A stretch of 64,000 nucleotides of DNA from Oscillospiraceae bacterium (GTDB lineage Bacteria; Bacillota; Clostridia; UMGS1810): the NCBI GenBank assembly GCA_021629085.1, contig JAJXRJ010000006.1, positions 10,410 to 74,409 on the forward strand. The letters are read 5' to 3'. The notes under the pieces are model-generated. The model worked only from the letters and a program-made list of their open reading frames with translations, was not told where the DNA came from and did no database searches. Within the stretch, counting starts at the first letter, position 1. Each line of letters begins with the position of its first letter. Shown piece by piece: positions 57,481 through 64,000 of this stretch. The position numbers were made by a program, and so were the translations under genes.

Positions 57481-58497
57481 TCAACCCAGCGTCTTTTCTT
57501 CCAGTGCGAGAAGCGCTTTCACCGACTGCATCAAATGGTCAAACCGCTCGGGCTTGATGGACTCCTCGCCGTCGCACAGCGCGGTTTCGGGACTATTGTG
57601 TACTTCTACCATCATGCCGTCCGCGCCCGACACCGCGGCGCACTTCGCCATGGGCTCCACCAGCCGCCAGCTCCCGGTGGCGTGGCTGGGATCCACAATC
57701 ACAGGAAGATGTGTGAGCCGCTTTAACACCGGCACCGCGCTCAAATCCAGGGTGTTTCTGGTTTGGGTTTCAAAGGTGCGGATGCCGCGTTCGCACAAAA
57801 TCACCGCTTCGTTGCCCTCGCTCATGATGTATTCCGCCGCCATAAGCAGCTCTTCAATGGTGGCTGAAAGGCCGCGTTTTAAAAGGATGGGCTTGTCAAC
57901 CTTGCCCACTGCCTTTAAAAGCTCAAAATTTTGCATGTTGCGCGCGCCCACCTGGATGATGTCGGTGTATTTGCAAATGGTGTCCAGCGCGTCACAGCTC
58001 ATCACCTCGGTCACAATGGGCAGCCCCGTGGCGTTTCTCGCCTTGGCCAAAAGCTTTAAGCCATCCAGTCCCATGCCCTGGAACGAATAGGGCGAGGTGC
58101 GGGGCTTGAACGCGCCGCCGCGCAATATGGTTGCGCCGCTCTGCTTGACCGCGCGCGCAATGCCCACCACCTGCTCTTCACTCTCCACCGAGCACGGCCC
58201 GGCCATCACGGCAAAGTGCCCGCCGCCAATTTTGGTGCCGCACACATCCACCACCGTGTCGTCGGGGTGGAACATCCGGCCGGCCATTTTATAGGGGGAG
58301 GACACGCGCAGCACTTTTTCCACGCCGGCCAGGTTTGCAAGCGTGTTTTCGTTGATACTGCCCACGTCGCCAATCAGCCCCAATACCGTCTGCTGGGTGC
58401 CGTAGCAGGGGTGGATTTCCACGCCCTGGGCGGTGATCACTTCTTCAATTTTTGCATATTGCTCCTCAGTGTAGCCTTGTTTTAAAATGACAATCAC
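57481..58497 (-). CDS. aroF: DAHP synthase, type I-beta with N-terminal regulatory domain
   Basis: Condenses PEP and erythrose-4-phosphate, the first step of the shikimate pathway. The 338-residue protein carries an N-terminal ferredoxin-like domain (1-70, MIVILKQGYTEEQYAKIEEV), found in Thermotoga-type enzymes where Phe/Tyr bind, then the barrel with MAGPCSVES, GGAFKPRTSPYSFQG, and VIVDPSHATG. Start is GTG at 58497 with AGGAGG 8 bases upstream. First gene of the operon, immediately behind the attenuator. Gene letters vary between species; aroF is used here for the function. Confidence 0.93.
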   Translation of the reverse strand: MIVILKQGYTEEQYAKIEEVITAQGVEIHPCYGTQQTVLGLIGDVGSINENTLANLAGVEKVLRVSSPYKMAGRMFHPDDTVVDVCGTKIGGGHFAVMAGPCSVESEEQVVGIARAVKQSGATILRGGAFKPRTSPYSFQGMGLDGLKLLAKARNATGLPIVTEVMSCDALDTICKYTDIIQVGARNMQNFELLKAVGKVDKPILLKRGLSATIEELLMAAEYIMSEGNEAVILCERGIRTFETQTRNTLDLSAVPVLKRLTHLPVIVDPSHATGSWRLVEPMAKCAAVSGADGMMVEVHNSPETALCDGEESIKPERFDHLMQSVKALLALEEKTLG

Positions 58498-58523
58498 TAA
58501 AAAAACCTCCTGCGATTTTATGA

Positions 58524-58561
58524 AAATAAAAAACGGAATCCATTTTGTAAATGATTTCCGT
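58524..58561 (-). terminator. Attenuator terminator before aroF
   Basis: Minus strand ACGGAAATCATT / AATGGATTCCGT (one mismatch, one wobble) with a short loop, followed by TTTTTTATTTT. It lies 43 bases after the leader ORF and 26 bases before aroF. Confidence 0.88.
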
Positions 58562-58622
58562 CATTTTTCCGATACGTTTCACTGCAAAAACAGCGCGCAA
58601 AGCTCAGCACTCATTTACAATT
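58545..58622 (-). promoter_or_regulatory. Antiterminator pairing of the aro attenuator
   Basis: Leader segment TTGTAAATGA (58611..58620) is perfectly complementary to TCATTTACAA (58545..58554), which forms the inner left arm and loop of the terminator. Pairing would dissolve the terminator. The overlapping AATTGTA (58616..58622) can instead pair with TACAATT at 58680..58686, next to the Phe codons, giving the four-segment logic of classic attenuators. Confidence 0.75.
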
Positions 58623-58708
58623 GAATTTTTCCATGCATAATAGCCCAGGCCAAACAGGTCTAGGCTGTTAATAAAGAAAAATTGTACGTTGAATGCCGGT
58701 TTTCGCAT
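58604..58708 (-). CDS. Aromatic-rich leader peptide of the aro operon (34 aa)
   Basis: A previously uncalled 34-codon ORF starting ATG, ending TGA. It has five Phe (F6, F10-F12 as a run, F19), two Tyr and one Trp close together (GYYAW, residues 22-26), three Leu and two Ile, and begins MRKPAFNVQFFF. AAGGGA lies ten bases before the ATG, a long but usable spacing. It lies between a consensus promoter and an intrinsic terminator. The role inferred is not the peptide itself but ribosome stalling at Phe and Tyr/Trp codons when those charged tRNAs are scarce, allowing antitermination into the chorismate/Phe operon. No such peptide leader is known to me for Clostridia. Confidence 0.75.
   Translation of the reverse strand: MRKPAFNVQFFFINSLDLFGLGYYAWKNSIVNEC
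58642..58666 (-). promoter_or_regulatory. Pause-type hairpin within the leader ORF
   Basis: AGCCTAGACC-N5-GGCCTGGGCT, ten base pairs with one mismatch and one wobble, located between the Phe run and the Tyr-Tyr-Ala-Trp codons. It could pause RNA polymerase to synchronise it with the ribosome. Confidence 0.6.
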
Positions 58709-58752
58709 GCGGATTGGTTCCCTTCCGTTTCAATTGTGAAATACTTTTTTCC

Positions 58753-58781
58753 ATTATAAAGCACAAAGGTCAATTTGTCAA
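58753..58781 (-). promoter_or_regulatory. Promoter of the aro operon
   Basis: Minus strand TTGACA-N17-TATAAT, fully consensus. The -35 lies in the last codons of thrC and the -10 is just after its stop, so the operon has its own start independent of thrC. Confidence 0.88.
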
Positions 58782-60269
58782 GAAATTTTTTGTCGCGAAA
58801 AACAGCTGGTCTTTTTCGTAAGCTGCATCAAAACGGGCAGGCTTTTGTTTTAAGTCTTTTAATGCCGCGGGGATGGGTTGGCCGCTCACCTTTTCCAACC
58901 GGTCCAAAAGCGCAAATTCGTCTGCATCCAATGCCGCTTCCGGCCCGGCAATGGCGGTGAGCACACTCTCGTTAAATTTATATGGATTGGCGGTGGAGGC
59001 GATGATGGTTTTGGTTTTGTCGCCCGTTTCATCCACATAGCGGTCGTAGACAAATTTGGCCACCGCGGTGTGCGTATCCATCAGATACGCGTCTGATGTA
59101 AAGGTATTTGCGATTGCCGCCTTTGTCTCTTGGTCGGTGGCAAAGCCGGCATAGAATGTGCTGTTAAGCGCTTGCTTTATTGTTTGCGGCACCGTGTAGC
59201 GCCCGGTTGCCTTTAGCTGCTCCATCAAGCCGCGCACCAGCTTGTCGTCCCGCCCGGATGCCAAAAACAAAAACCGCTCCAAATTGCTGGAGATGAGAAT
59301 GTCCATAGACGGCGAGATGGTGGTGAAAAATGTGCGGTTTTTATCATACACCCCGGTGTTTATAAAGTCGGTCAGCACGTTATTTTGGTTGGACGCGCAA
59401 ATGAGCTTGTGTACGGGAAGGCCCATCTGTTTGGCGTAATAGGCCGCCAAAATGTTGCCGAAATTCCCGGTGGGCACCACAATGTTCACCGCTTCGCCGG
59501 ATGCGATTTCGCCGTTTCTGAAAAGGTCGGCATAGGCGGCGATGTAATAGACGATTTGCGGCGCCAGCCTGCCCCAGTTGATGGAGTTGGCGGACGAAAA
59601 CAGGCAGTTTGCCTTTGCGGCCTCTTTGGCGCAGTCGGGATTCCCAAAAATCTGCTTCACGCCGGTTTGCGCGTCGTCAAAGTTGCCGCGCACCGCCGCC
59701 ACGCCCACATTGGCCCCCTCCTGGGTGGTCATTTGCAGCTTTTGAATGGCAGAAACCCCGTCTTTTGGGTAAAACACCAAAATTTTGGTGCCCGGCACAT
59801 CGGAAAAGCCCGCCAGCGCGGCCTTGCCTGTGTCGCCTGACGTGGCGACCAAAATGAGGATATCCTTTTTCTCGCCCGATTTTTTTACCGCGCGGGTGAG
59901 CAGATGGGGCAAAATCTGCAGCGCCATATCTTTAAACGCGCAGGTCGGCCCGTGCCACAGCTCCAGCACATAGGCCGTATCATTGAGCTTATAGACCGGG
60001 GCCACCGAATCTGAGCCGAATTTTTCTTTGGAATACGCACTGTCTGCGCAGTCTTGCAGCTCGTCGTAGGAATAGTCGGTCAAATACATGCTCAGGATGC
60101 GCGCTGCAAGGACGCTGTAGGGCATTTTTGCGAGCTCTGGAAAGTCGGCTGTGCGCAGCTTTGGGATTTCACAGGGCACAAACAGCCCGCCGTCCGGCGC
60201 AATGCCGGTCATAATCGCATGCGCGGAGGAAACGCGCAAATCTTTGTTCCTGGTGCTTTGATAGTCCAT
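58770..60269 (-). CDS. thrC: Threonine synthase
   Basis: PLP-dependent conversion of O-phosphohomoserine to threonine. The 499-residue protein (longer, yeast-like class) begins MDYQSTRNKDLRVSSAHAI, has the PLP Lys in CAFKDMALQ near residue 110, VATSGDTGKAALAGF, and VPTGNFGNILAAYYAKQMG. The ATG at 60269 has AAGGAAGG upstream; the frame continues without support. It precedes the aro operon on the same strand, separated by the aro promoter. Confidence 0.95.
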   Translation of the reverse strand: MDYQSTRNKDLRVSSAHAIMTGIAPDGGLFVPCEIPKLRTADFPELAKMPYSVLAARILSMYLTDYSYDELQDCADSAYSKEKFGSDSVAPVYKLNDTAYVLELWHGPTCAFKDMALQILPHLLTRAVKKSGEKKDILILVATSGDTGKAALAGFSDVPGTKILVFYPKDGVSAIQKLQMTTQEGANVGVAAVRGNFDDAQTGVKQIFGNPDCAKEAAKANCLFSSANSINWGRLAPQIVYYIAAYADLFRNGEIASGEAVNIVVPTGNFGNILAAYYAKQMGLPVHKLICASNQNNVLTDFINTGVYDKNRTFFTTISPSMDILISSNLERFLFLASGRDDKLVRGLMEQLKATGRYTVPQTIKQALNSTFYAGFATDQETKAAIANTFTSDAYLMDTHTAVAKFVYDRYVDETGDKTKTIIASTANPYKFNESVLTAIAGPEAALDADEFALLDRLEKVSGQPIPAALKDLKQKPARFDAAYEKDQLFFATKNFLTN

Positions 60270-60378
60270 AAAAACCTTCCTTTCAAGATGCCGCAGGCGG
60301 GCGCTTGCCTGCCGTTTGCGTGGCCAGGCCACAGCATTTGCGGCCGAAATGTCATATATGCCGGTCAGCCGCCCGCAC

Positions 60379-61317
60379 CTAGGAAAGTGCTGACAGCAGG
60401 CCAAACACCACCGGAATGGTGAAAATGCCGATTAAATTGGAGATAAACGCGCACTGTGCGCCCAGCACGGTGTCAAGCCCTTTGGACTGCGGCACCACCA
60501 CACTGTTTAACCCGGTGGGCACTGCCAAAAGCGTCACCGCAATGATGATGAGCTCCCTTTGCGCGCCGAGGAAATAGAACGCCGCCCCAATAAGCGCAGG
60601 GATCCCAATCAGGCGCAGCAGGCAGATGAGGTACACTTTGGGCTGGGTAAAGGTTGCCTTTAAGGGCGCGCCCGCCAGCACATAGCCGGTGAGCAGCATG
60701 GCAACCGGCGCCATACACCCCGACGCCGCAAAAACCGTTTCGCGCACAAAGCTTGGAAGCGGAATGCCCAAAAGCCCCACTGCCATACCGGCGGCAATGC
60801 CCACAATGGGCGGATTGACCACCGATTTTAGCGAGAACTTCCCGCGATCAGGGTCTAACAGATAAAAGCCGAGCGTGTAAACCGTGAGGTTATAGACGAT
60901 GGAAAACATCATCATATCAAACAAAAACAATTCCCCAAACACCGCTTCCACCAGCGGATAGCCGATGTAGCCAAAATTGGGAAAGGTGAGGGAATAGACA
61001 TAAATCTGTTTGTCAAAGCAATCCTTTTGCCTGCCCACAAACAGCCGTGCCAAAAAAATGGCAATGGCAAATGTCACTGTCCACACCACGGCGCCTGCCA
61101 GCACATAAGACGACTTTTCCGCCAGTGACTGGAGGTTGAAGTTTTGCGCAAACGTTTTAAAACACAGTGCGGGCATAAACAGCCAAACCACAAGCTTTGA
61201 CAAAACACCCGGCGTTTGTGCTGGGGTGATGTGCTTTTTTTTCAGAAAAAACCCTGCCAGCATAAACAGCAAAAGCATCAAAACCTGGTTGAGCGTTGCA
61301 AAAAATGTATCGGTCAA
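60379..61317 (-). CDS. AEC-family (auxin efflux carrier-like) transporter
   Basis: A 312-residue membrane protein with ten hydrophobic spans split by a polar middle segment, and typical AEC features: the N-terminal helix with FMLAGFFLKKKHITP, PNFGYIGYPLVEAVFG and the second-half repeat with PVAMLLTGYVLAGAPL and AVPTGLNSVVVPQ. Bacterial members move small carboxylates or amino-acid-like compounds; substrate is unknown. It follows the Nudix gene by 15 bases. Confidence 0.85.
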   Translation of the reverse strand: MTDTFFATLNQVLMLLLFMLAGFFLKKKHITPAQTPGVLSKLVVWLFMPALCFKTFAQNFNLQSLAEKSSYVLAGAVVWTVTFAIAIFLARLFVGRQKDCFDKQIYVYSLTFPNFGYIGYPLVEAVFGELFLFDMMMFSIVYNLTVYTLGFYLLDPDRGKFSLKSVVNPPIVGIAAGMAVGLLGIPLPSFVRETVFAASGCMAPVAMLLTGYVLAGAPLKATFTQPKVYLICLLRLIGIPALIGAAFYFLGAQRELIIIAVTLLAVPTGLNSVVVPQSKGLDTVLGAQCAFISNLIGIFTIPVVFGLLSALS

Positions 61318-61332
61318 ATGAAATCGGACTCC

Positions 61333-61767
61333 TTACGCCGTACTTTGGCGAACGTATTGTGTGATGCTTGCAAGCAGTTCGCGGTCGGTGTCAAACGAAA
61401 CCAAATTGGGCGCGCAAACAAGCGGCACCCAGCGGATTTCGGCAATCTCCTTTTTTTGCCGCTTTAAATCGGAAGAGAGCGGCTTTGCGGCAAAAAACAC
61501 CACATCTTTTAGGGTGCCGCGTTTGGGCGAATAGGTTACCACGTGGCGGAAATTGGTGTCCAGCGCCACATCCATGCCGGTTTCCTCTTTAATTTCGCGC
61601 AGCGCCGTCTGCGTTTCGGTTTCGCCGTTTTCCACATGGCCCTTGGGAAAGGACCAGTGCCCGCCGTTTTGATGCTTGACCATCAACACTTTATAGTTCC
61701 CGTTTTCCGGCGCGATTATGATTGCCCCGCACGATTTTTCATGTTTGGTTTTGCCCACGTCACACAC
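61333..61767 (-). CDS. Nudix hydrolase
   Basis: A 144-residue protein with a complete Nudix box, GHVENGETETQTALREIKEETGM (G-x5-E-x7-RE-U-x-EE-x-G-U), near residues 42-64, followed by an AAKPL/WVPL pattern like the diadenosine-polyphosphate group. It hydrolyses a nucleoside diphosphate linked to X; the exact substrate cannot be seen. Start is GTG at 61767, nine bases after AAAGGAG. In line with DUF2264 and AEC genes. Confidence 0.88.
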   Translation of the reverse strand: MCDVGKTKHEKSCGAIIIAPENGNYKVLMVKHQNGGHWSFPKGHVENGETETQTALREIKEETGMDVALDTNFRHVVTYSPKRGTLKDVVFFAAKPLSSDLKRQKKEIAEIRWVPLVCAPNLVSFDTDRELLASITQYVRQSTA

Positions 61768-61788
61768 CGCCTTTCTCCTTTATATAGG

Positions 61789-62955
61789 TTAAGAATAAAA
61801 AACAACGTCGTCCGAAAGCCTGTGGTCGCACGCTATGTCTTTGCCCGACCAGATGCGCTCCCAGTCGGTCTCCTCGTCCGCATCCGTCCAAAACGGCGCA
61901 GTATCGGGAAGCCCCAGCGGCAAAAACGCGGTTGTGCACAAATACAGGCTGCCGGTGTTGATGTATGCTTCGCCCAGCCCGGGCTGCGCGCCGCACACGC
62001 CAATATTTAAAAATCCGTCTGCACGATAGTTTGCAGCCCCGCCCAGCGTGCGGGAAATGGCAGCGCCCAACGCGCGCCGCACTTTGGCGGGGGATGCGTC
62101 TGGGGGCAGATTCCCATCCAGCGCTGCCTGTGCCAGCGCGTGGAACACGCCGCACCGGTACGCCACTGACCGGCCGTACACCGGGTAAGTGCCGTCCGGC
62201 GCAATTTGACGAAGCAAAAACCCTGCATGCCTTAAAGCGCGCCGCAAAATTGCCTTTGCACGCCCGCCCTGCCAATCCAGCACATCCGGCACGGTGCGCG
62301 CCAGGTCACACAGCATGGGGTGAATCACAATGCTGTTGTAGTAGTCGCAGTGGAATTGCGGCCCGTCGCAGTACATCCCGTCGCCCGCATACCACTGTTC
62401 GAACTGGTTGGCGGCATAGGAAACCCGCGTGGTGTCGCACGGCTGGTTGAGCATATGCAGGCACGCCTCGATTTCCGATGCAAATAAAAGCCAGTTGTTA
62501 AAATGGGGAAGTGCGCCGCGCAGCGTGGCAAATAAAGAGAGGATGCCCTCTTTCGTTTCGCTGTCTAACTGGTCAAACAACACGGCCTTTGCACGCAAAA
62601 TGCCCTGTGCCAGAAACGCCGCATCCACCAAATACTGCCGCGTATCGGCGTTGGGGTCAAACCGTTTTATCACGGGCAAAAAGTCGCCGCTTTTCGGGCT
62701 GCACATGCTTTTTAGCGTATCCTGCGCCAAAGAGGCCGCTTCCCGGCGAAATGCCGCCTCTGCCGCACTCCCGCCGCATCCAGCAAGAAAGGGCGCCATG
62801 CCGCACAGCGTGCGCCCCACCGCCTCTAAATAGGCGTGCTTTCCCAGCGCACCGGCATTTGTGAGCGCCGCGTGCAGCGAGCCTTGCGCGCCGTGCTTTA
62901 GCACCGGCATGCAAACGGTTTTTAGTAAGGCCAGCCATCTGTCGCGTTCCGCCAT
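61789..62955 (-). CDS. DUF2264-family protein
   Basis: A 388-residue cytosolic protein (no signal peptide) with the DUF2264 hallmarks FNNWLLFASEIEACL and QWYAGDGMYCDGPQFHCDYYNSIVIHPML, and the later PDGTYPVYGRSVAYRCG. The family has an alpha/alpha-toroid fold resembling unsaturated glucuronyl/rhamnogalacturonyl hydrolases, so a role on plant or host oligosaccharides is plausible and would fit kdgK/kdgA. Reaction is undetermined. First gene of the unit with nudix and AEC. Confidence 0.83.
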   Translation of the reverse strand: MAERDRWLALLKTVCMPVLKHGAQGSLHAALTNAGALGKHAYLEAVGRTLCGMAPFLAGCGGSAAEAAFRREAASLAQDTLKSMCSPKSGDFLPVIKRFDPNADTRQYLVDAAFLAQGILRAKAVLFDQLDSETKEGILSLFATLRGALPHFNNWLLFASEIEACLHMLNQPCDTTRVSYAANQFEQWYAGDGMYCDGPQFHCDYYNSIVIHPMLCDLARTVPDVLDWQGGRAKAILRRALRHAGFLLRQIAPDGTYPVYGRSVAYRCGVFHALAQAALDGNLPPDASPAKVRRALGAAISRTLGGAANYRADGFLNIGVCGAQPGLGEAYINTGSLYLCTTAFLPLGLPDTAPFWTDADEETDWERIWSGKDIACDHRLSDDVVFYS

Positions 62956-62987
62956 GGCAGTCCCCCCCTTTTTTTTGCTCCATAAAA

Positions 62988-63010
62988 ATGCTATGTTATA
63001 ACTATAGCAT
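62988..63010. promoter_or_regulatory. Interrupted palindrome, candidate operator of the DUF2264 operon
   Basis: Arms ATGCTAT and ATAGCAT enclose a central GTTATAAC palindrome plus one extra base. It overlaps the -10 area of a TTGACA (minus, 63016..63021) promoter candidate with TATAAC. Confidence 0.55.
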
Positions 63011-63030
63011 CAAATTGTCAAAAAAGCAAG

Positions 63031-63064
63031 ATGAAAAAGACGGGAATCCATCTGGATTCCCGTC
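63031..63064 (-). terminator. Terminator of the small RHH gene
   Basis: Minus strand GACGGGAATCC / GGATTCCCGTC hairpin followed by TTTTT. Confidence 0.85.
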
Positions 63065-63076
63065 TGGTTTCGCGTT

Positions 63077-63226
63077 TCATTTTTTGTTGAGGCTTTCTAT
63101 GTGCTTTTTCAGAACGATATTGATGTATTGAGAAACAGAACGGTCTGCTTTTTCGGACAACTTTTTTACTGTTTTAATAATAGGTTCGTCAAGAGTAATG
63201 CTAATTTTTTGCTTGAGTGGTTTCAT
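63077..63226 (-). CDS. Tiny ribbon-helix-helix (CopG/Arc-type) protein, 49 aa
   Basis: Short ORF beginning MKPLKQKISITLDEPI and ending HIESLNKK. The ISITLDE beta-strand followed by two helices (IIKTVKKLSEKADR; SVSQYINIVLKKHIE) is the ribbon-helix-helix DNA-binding pattern, with the SVSQYI turn usual for CopG-type proteins. It likely dimerises and binds operator DNA. GGGGGAAAGAG precedes the ATG. It has its own terminator. No toxin partner is adjacent on the same strand. Confidence 0.8.
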   Translation of the reverse strand: MKPLKQKISITLDEPIIKTVKKLSEKADRSVSQYINIVLKKHIESLNKK

Positions 63227-63262
63227 ATCTCTTTCCCCCTCTAAGCTGTATTATGCCACAAA

Positions 63263-63289
63263 AAGCGATAAAATATTGATAAATCGCTT
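63263..63289. promoter_or_regulatory. Inverted repeat between the two tiny genes
   Basis: AAGCGAT-N13-ATCGCTT, in the intergenic region between the divergent RHH and CxxC genes. Directly after it are two tandem GTAGTATAA copies. Candidate operator/promoter area for both genes. Confidence 0.5.
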
Positions 63290-63333
63290 AAAGTAGTATA
63301 AGGTAGTATAAAAGCGTTTGCTAGGAGGAAAAA

Positions 63334-63525
63334 ATGGCGGAGTTTTGTTTAAAGTGTTTTAATAAAATCAATGAAACGCATTATACGCGGCTGCAAGTAA
63401 AGCGTTCAAAAGAACTGGATTTATGTGAAGGGTGCGGCGAATATAAGCGTGTCGTTGTGCGGTTCCAAAATTTAACGCCGTGGAGCAAACTGGAAAATGG
63501 GGTTAGGCAAAAATATCTTCGGTGA
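63334..63525 (+). CDS. Small CxxC/CxxC zinc-ribbon-like protein, 63 aa
   Basis: MAEFCLKCFNKINETHYTR begins the protein. Cys5/Cys8 and Cys31/Cys34 (CEGCG) could bind zinc. Basic residues dominate the centre (VKRSKE). A strong TAGGAGG site precedes the ATG. I do not know its function; nucleic-acid binding or a regulatory role is possible. It lies just upstream of the rRNA promoters. Confidence 0.7.
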   Translation: MAEFCLKCFNKINETHYTRLQVKRSKELDLCEGCGEYKRVVVRFQNLTPWSKLENGVRQKYLR

Positions 63526-63646
63526 CAAAGCCGTTTCAATTTGCACTGTGGGGAAGGAAGAGAACTTCTTGCCTCCAAAATAAAAAGGAAAAACAATTGC
63601 AAACTAAAAAATGTAAAATTGTCGAAAAATTTTAGTGAATTTTCTC

Positions 63647-63675
63647 TTGACAAAGGGGAGGTGGTGTGGTATATT
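63647..63675 (+). promoter_or_regulatory. rRNA operon promoter P1
   Basis: TTGACA-N17-TATATT. Confidence 0.75.
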
Positions 63676-63753
63676 AATAAGGCACCTTTTGAGGGGACAT
63701 GCCGGAAAGATCGGGGTTTGCGGCGGTTGGGAGAAAAAAGGTTAAAAAACCTC

Positions 63754-63782
63754 TTGACAAACCTCAAAAAGTGTGGTATTCT
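63754..63782 (+). promoter_or_regulatory. rRNA operon promoter P2
   Basis: TTGACA-N17-TATTCT, 107 bases after P1; the same spacing and GTGTGG just before the -10 in both. Confidence 0.75.
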
Positions 63783-63810
63783 TTAAAAGTTGCGCTTCCC
63801 AAGCGCGGCG

Positions 63811-63940
63811 TTGGTCTTTGAAAATTGAACAGCAAAGAGAGGTTCTCGAAAGATTTTTGAGAGTGAAAAAGCTTTTAAGCTAGTATAGTAATGAGCTAAA
63901 AGACTTCGATAAAAGAAGAGACCGTACAGGGAAGTACGGT
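63811..63940 (+). other. rRNA leader (antitermination and processing sequences)
   Basis: No gene in this stretch. TCTTTGAAAATTGAACAG is the typical leader motif in Bacillota, linked to boxA-type antitermination. An ACCGTAC/GTACGGT hairpin (63921..63940) lies ten bases before the 16S start and is a candidate for RNase III processing. Confidence 0.65.
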
Positions 63941-63949
63941 AGGATATTT

Positions 63950-64000
63950 TATTGAGAGTTTGATCCTGGCTCAGGACGAACGCTGGCGGCGTGCCTAACA
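63950..64000 (+). rRNA. 16S rRNA, first ~50 bases (cut by window edge)
   Basis: AGAGTTTGATCCTGGCTCAG, the universal 16S 5' sequence, is followed by GACGAACGCTGGCGGCGTGC. The 5' end is approximate. Confidence 0.97.

Noticed and set aside
60270..60378. T-box or riboswitch before thrC
   Set aside because: GC-rich inverted pieces are present, but no T-box sequence, specifier loop or T-run terminator could be found.
63541..63786. 81-aa plus-strand ORF before 16S
   Set aside because: It covers both rRNA promoters, and has no ribosome site.

Overview
The window looks like the replication-origin region of a Clostridia-type Bacillota (Firmicutes) chromosome of roughly balanced base composition. The pointers are the dnaA/dnaN/recF/gyrBA cluster with remB and yaaA, a CIRCE-controlled hrcA-grpE-dnaK-dnaJ cluster, parAB with parS sites, an SLH-anchored GH18 protein, T-rich intrinsic terminators and strong Shine-Dalgarno sites. 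I cannot assign a genus: only the first ~50 bases of a 16S rRNA gene are present, at the right edge.

Layout. 1-5.1 kb: the 3' part of a PPi-type phosphofructokinase, then a thiDCME operon on the minus strand under a TPP riboswitch. 5.1-12.3 kb: a purine permease/phosphoribosyltransferase pair, then glmS behind a glmS ribozyme, a cytidylate-kinase-like protein and an SLH+GH18 protein. 12.3-26.7 kb: serS, parB, parA, a thioesterase, gyrA, gyrB, remB, recF, yaaA, dnaN, a PHP-domain gene and dnaA, all minus strand. DnaA boxes lie on both sides of dnaA (bipartite oriC). 26.7-39.7 kb: the other replichore, plus strand: tRNA-Arg(CCT), a small AT-rich XRE regulator, kdgA, recA, recX, rimO, pgsA, lepA, hemW and the heat-shock cluster. 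39.7-45 kb: FMN-riboswitch/ribU, kdgK, a membrane protein, rsmE and a large secreted orphan. 45-48 kb: argC, argB and an FMN-enzyme relative. 48-58.8 kb: a compact ten-gene minus-strand operon, aroF-aroB-aroA-aroC-pheA-aroE-aroQ-aroK-leuA-cimA. 58.8-63 kb: thrC, an AEC transporter, a Nudix hydrolase and a DUF2264 protein. 63-64 kb: a tiny ribbon-helix-helix protein, a tiny CxxC/CxxC protein, tandem rRNA promoters and the 16S start.

Most interesting point: the ten-gene operon is preceded by an unannotated 34-codon leader ORF (58604..58708, minus). It contains a Phe-Phe-Phe run and a Tyr-Tyr-Ala-Trp stretch, and sits between a consensus promoter and an intrinsic terminator. The RNA contains a pause-type hairpin, a segment near the Phe codons that can sequester the antiterminator, and a perfect 10-nt complement between the end of the leader ORF and the left arm/loop of the terminator. 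This is the layout of ribosome-mediated transcription attenuation, here apparently sensing aromatic amino acids and controlling chorismate, phenylalanine and also leucine/citramalate genes.

The genes to the left of oriC run on minus and those to its right mostly on plus, as expected for leading-strand transcription. Cis-regulation is unusually visible: TPP and FMN riboswitches, glmS ribozyme, CIRCE, parS, attenuator and several candidate operators.
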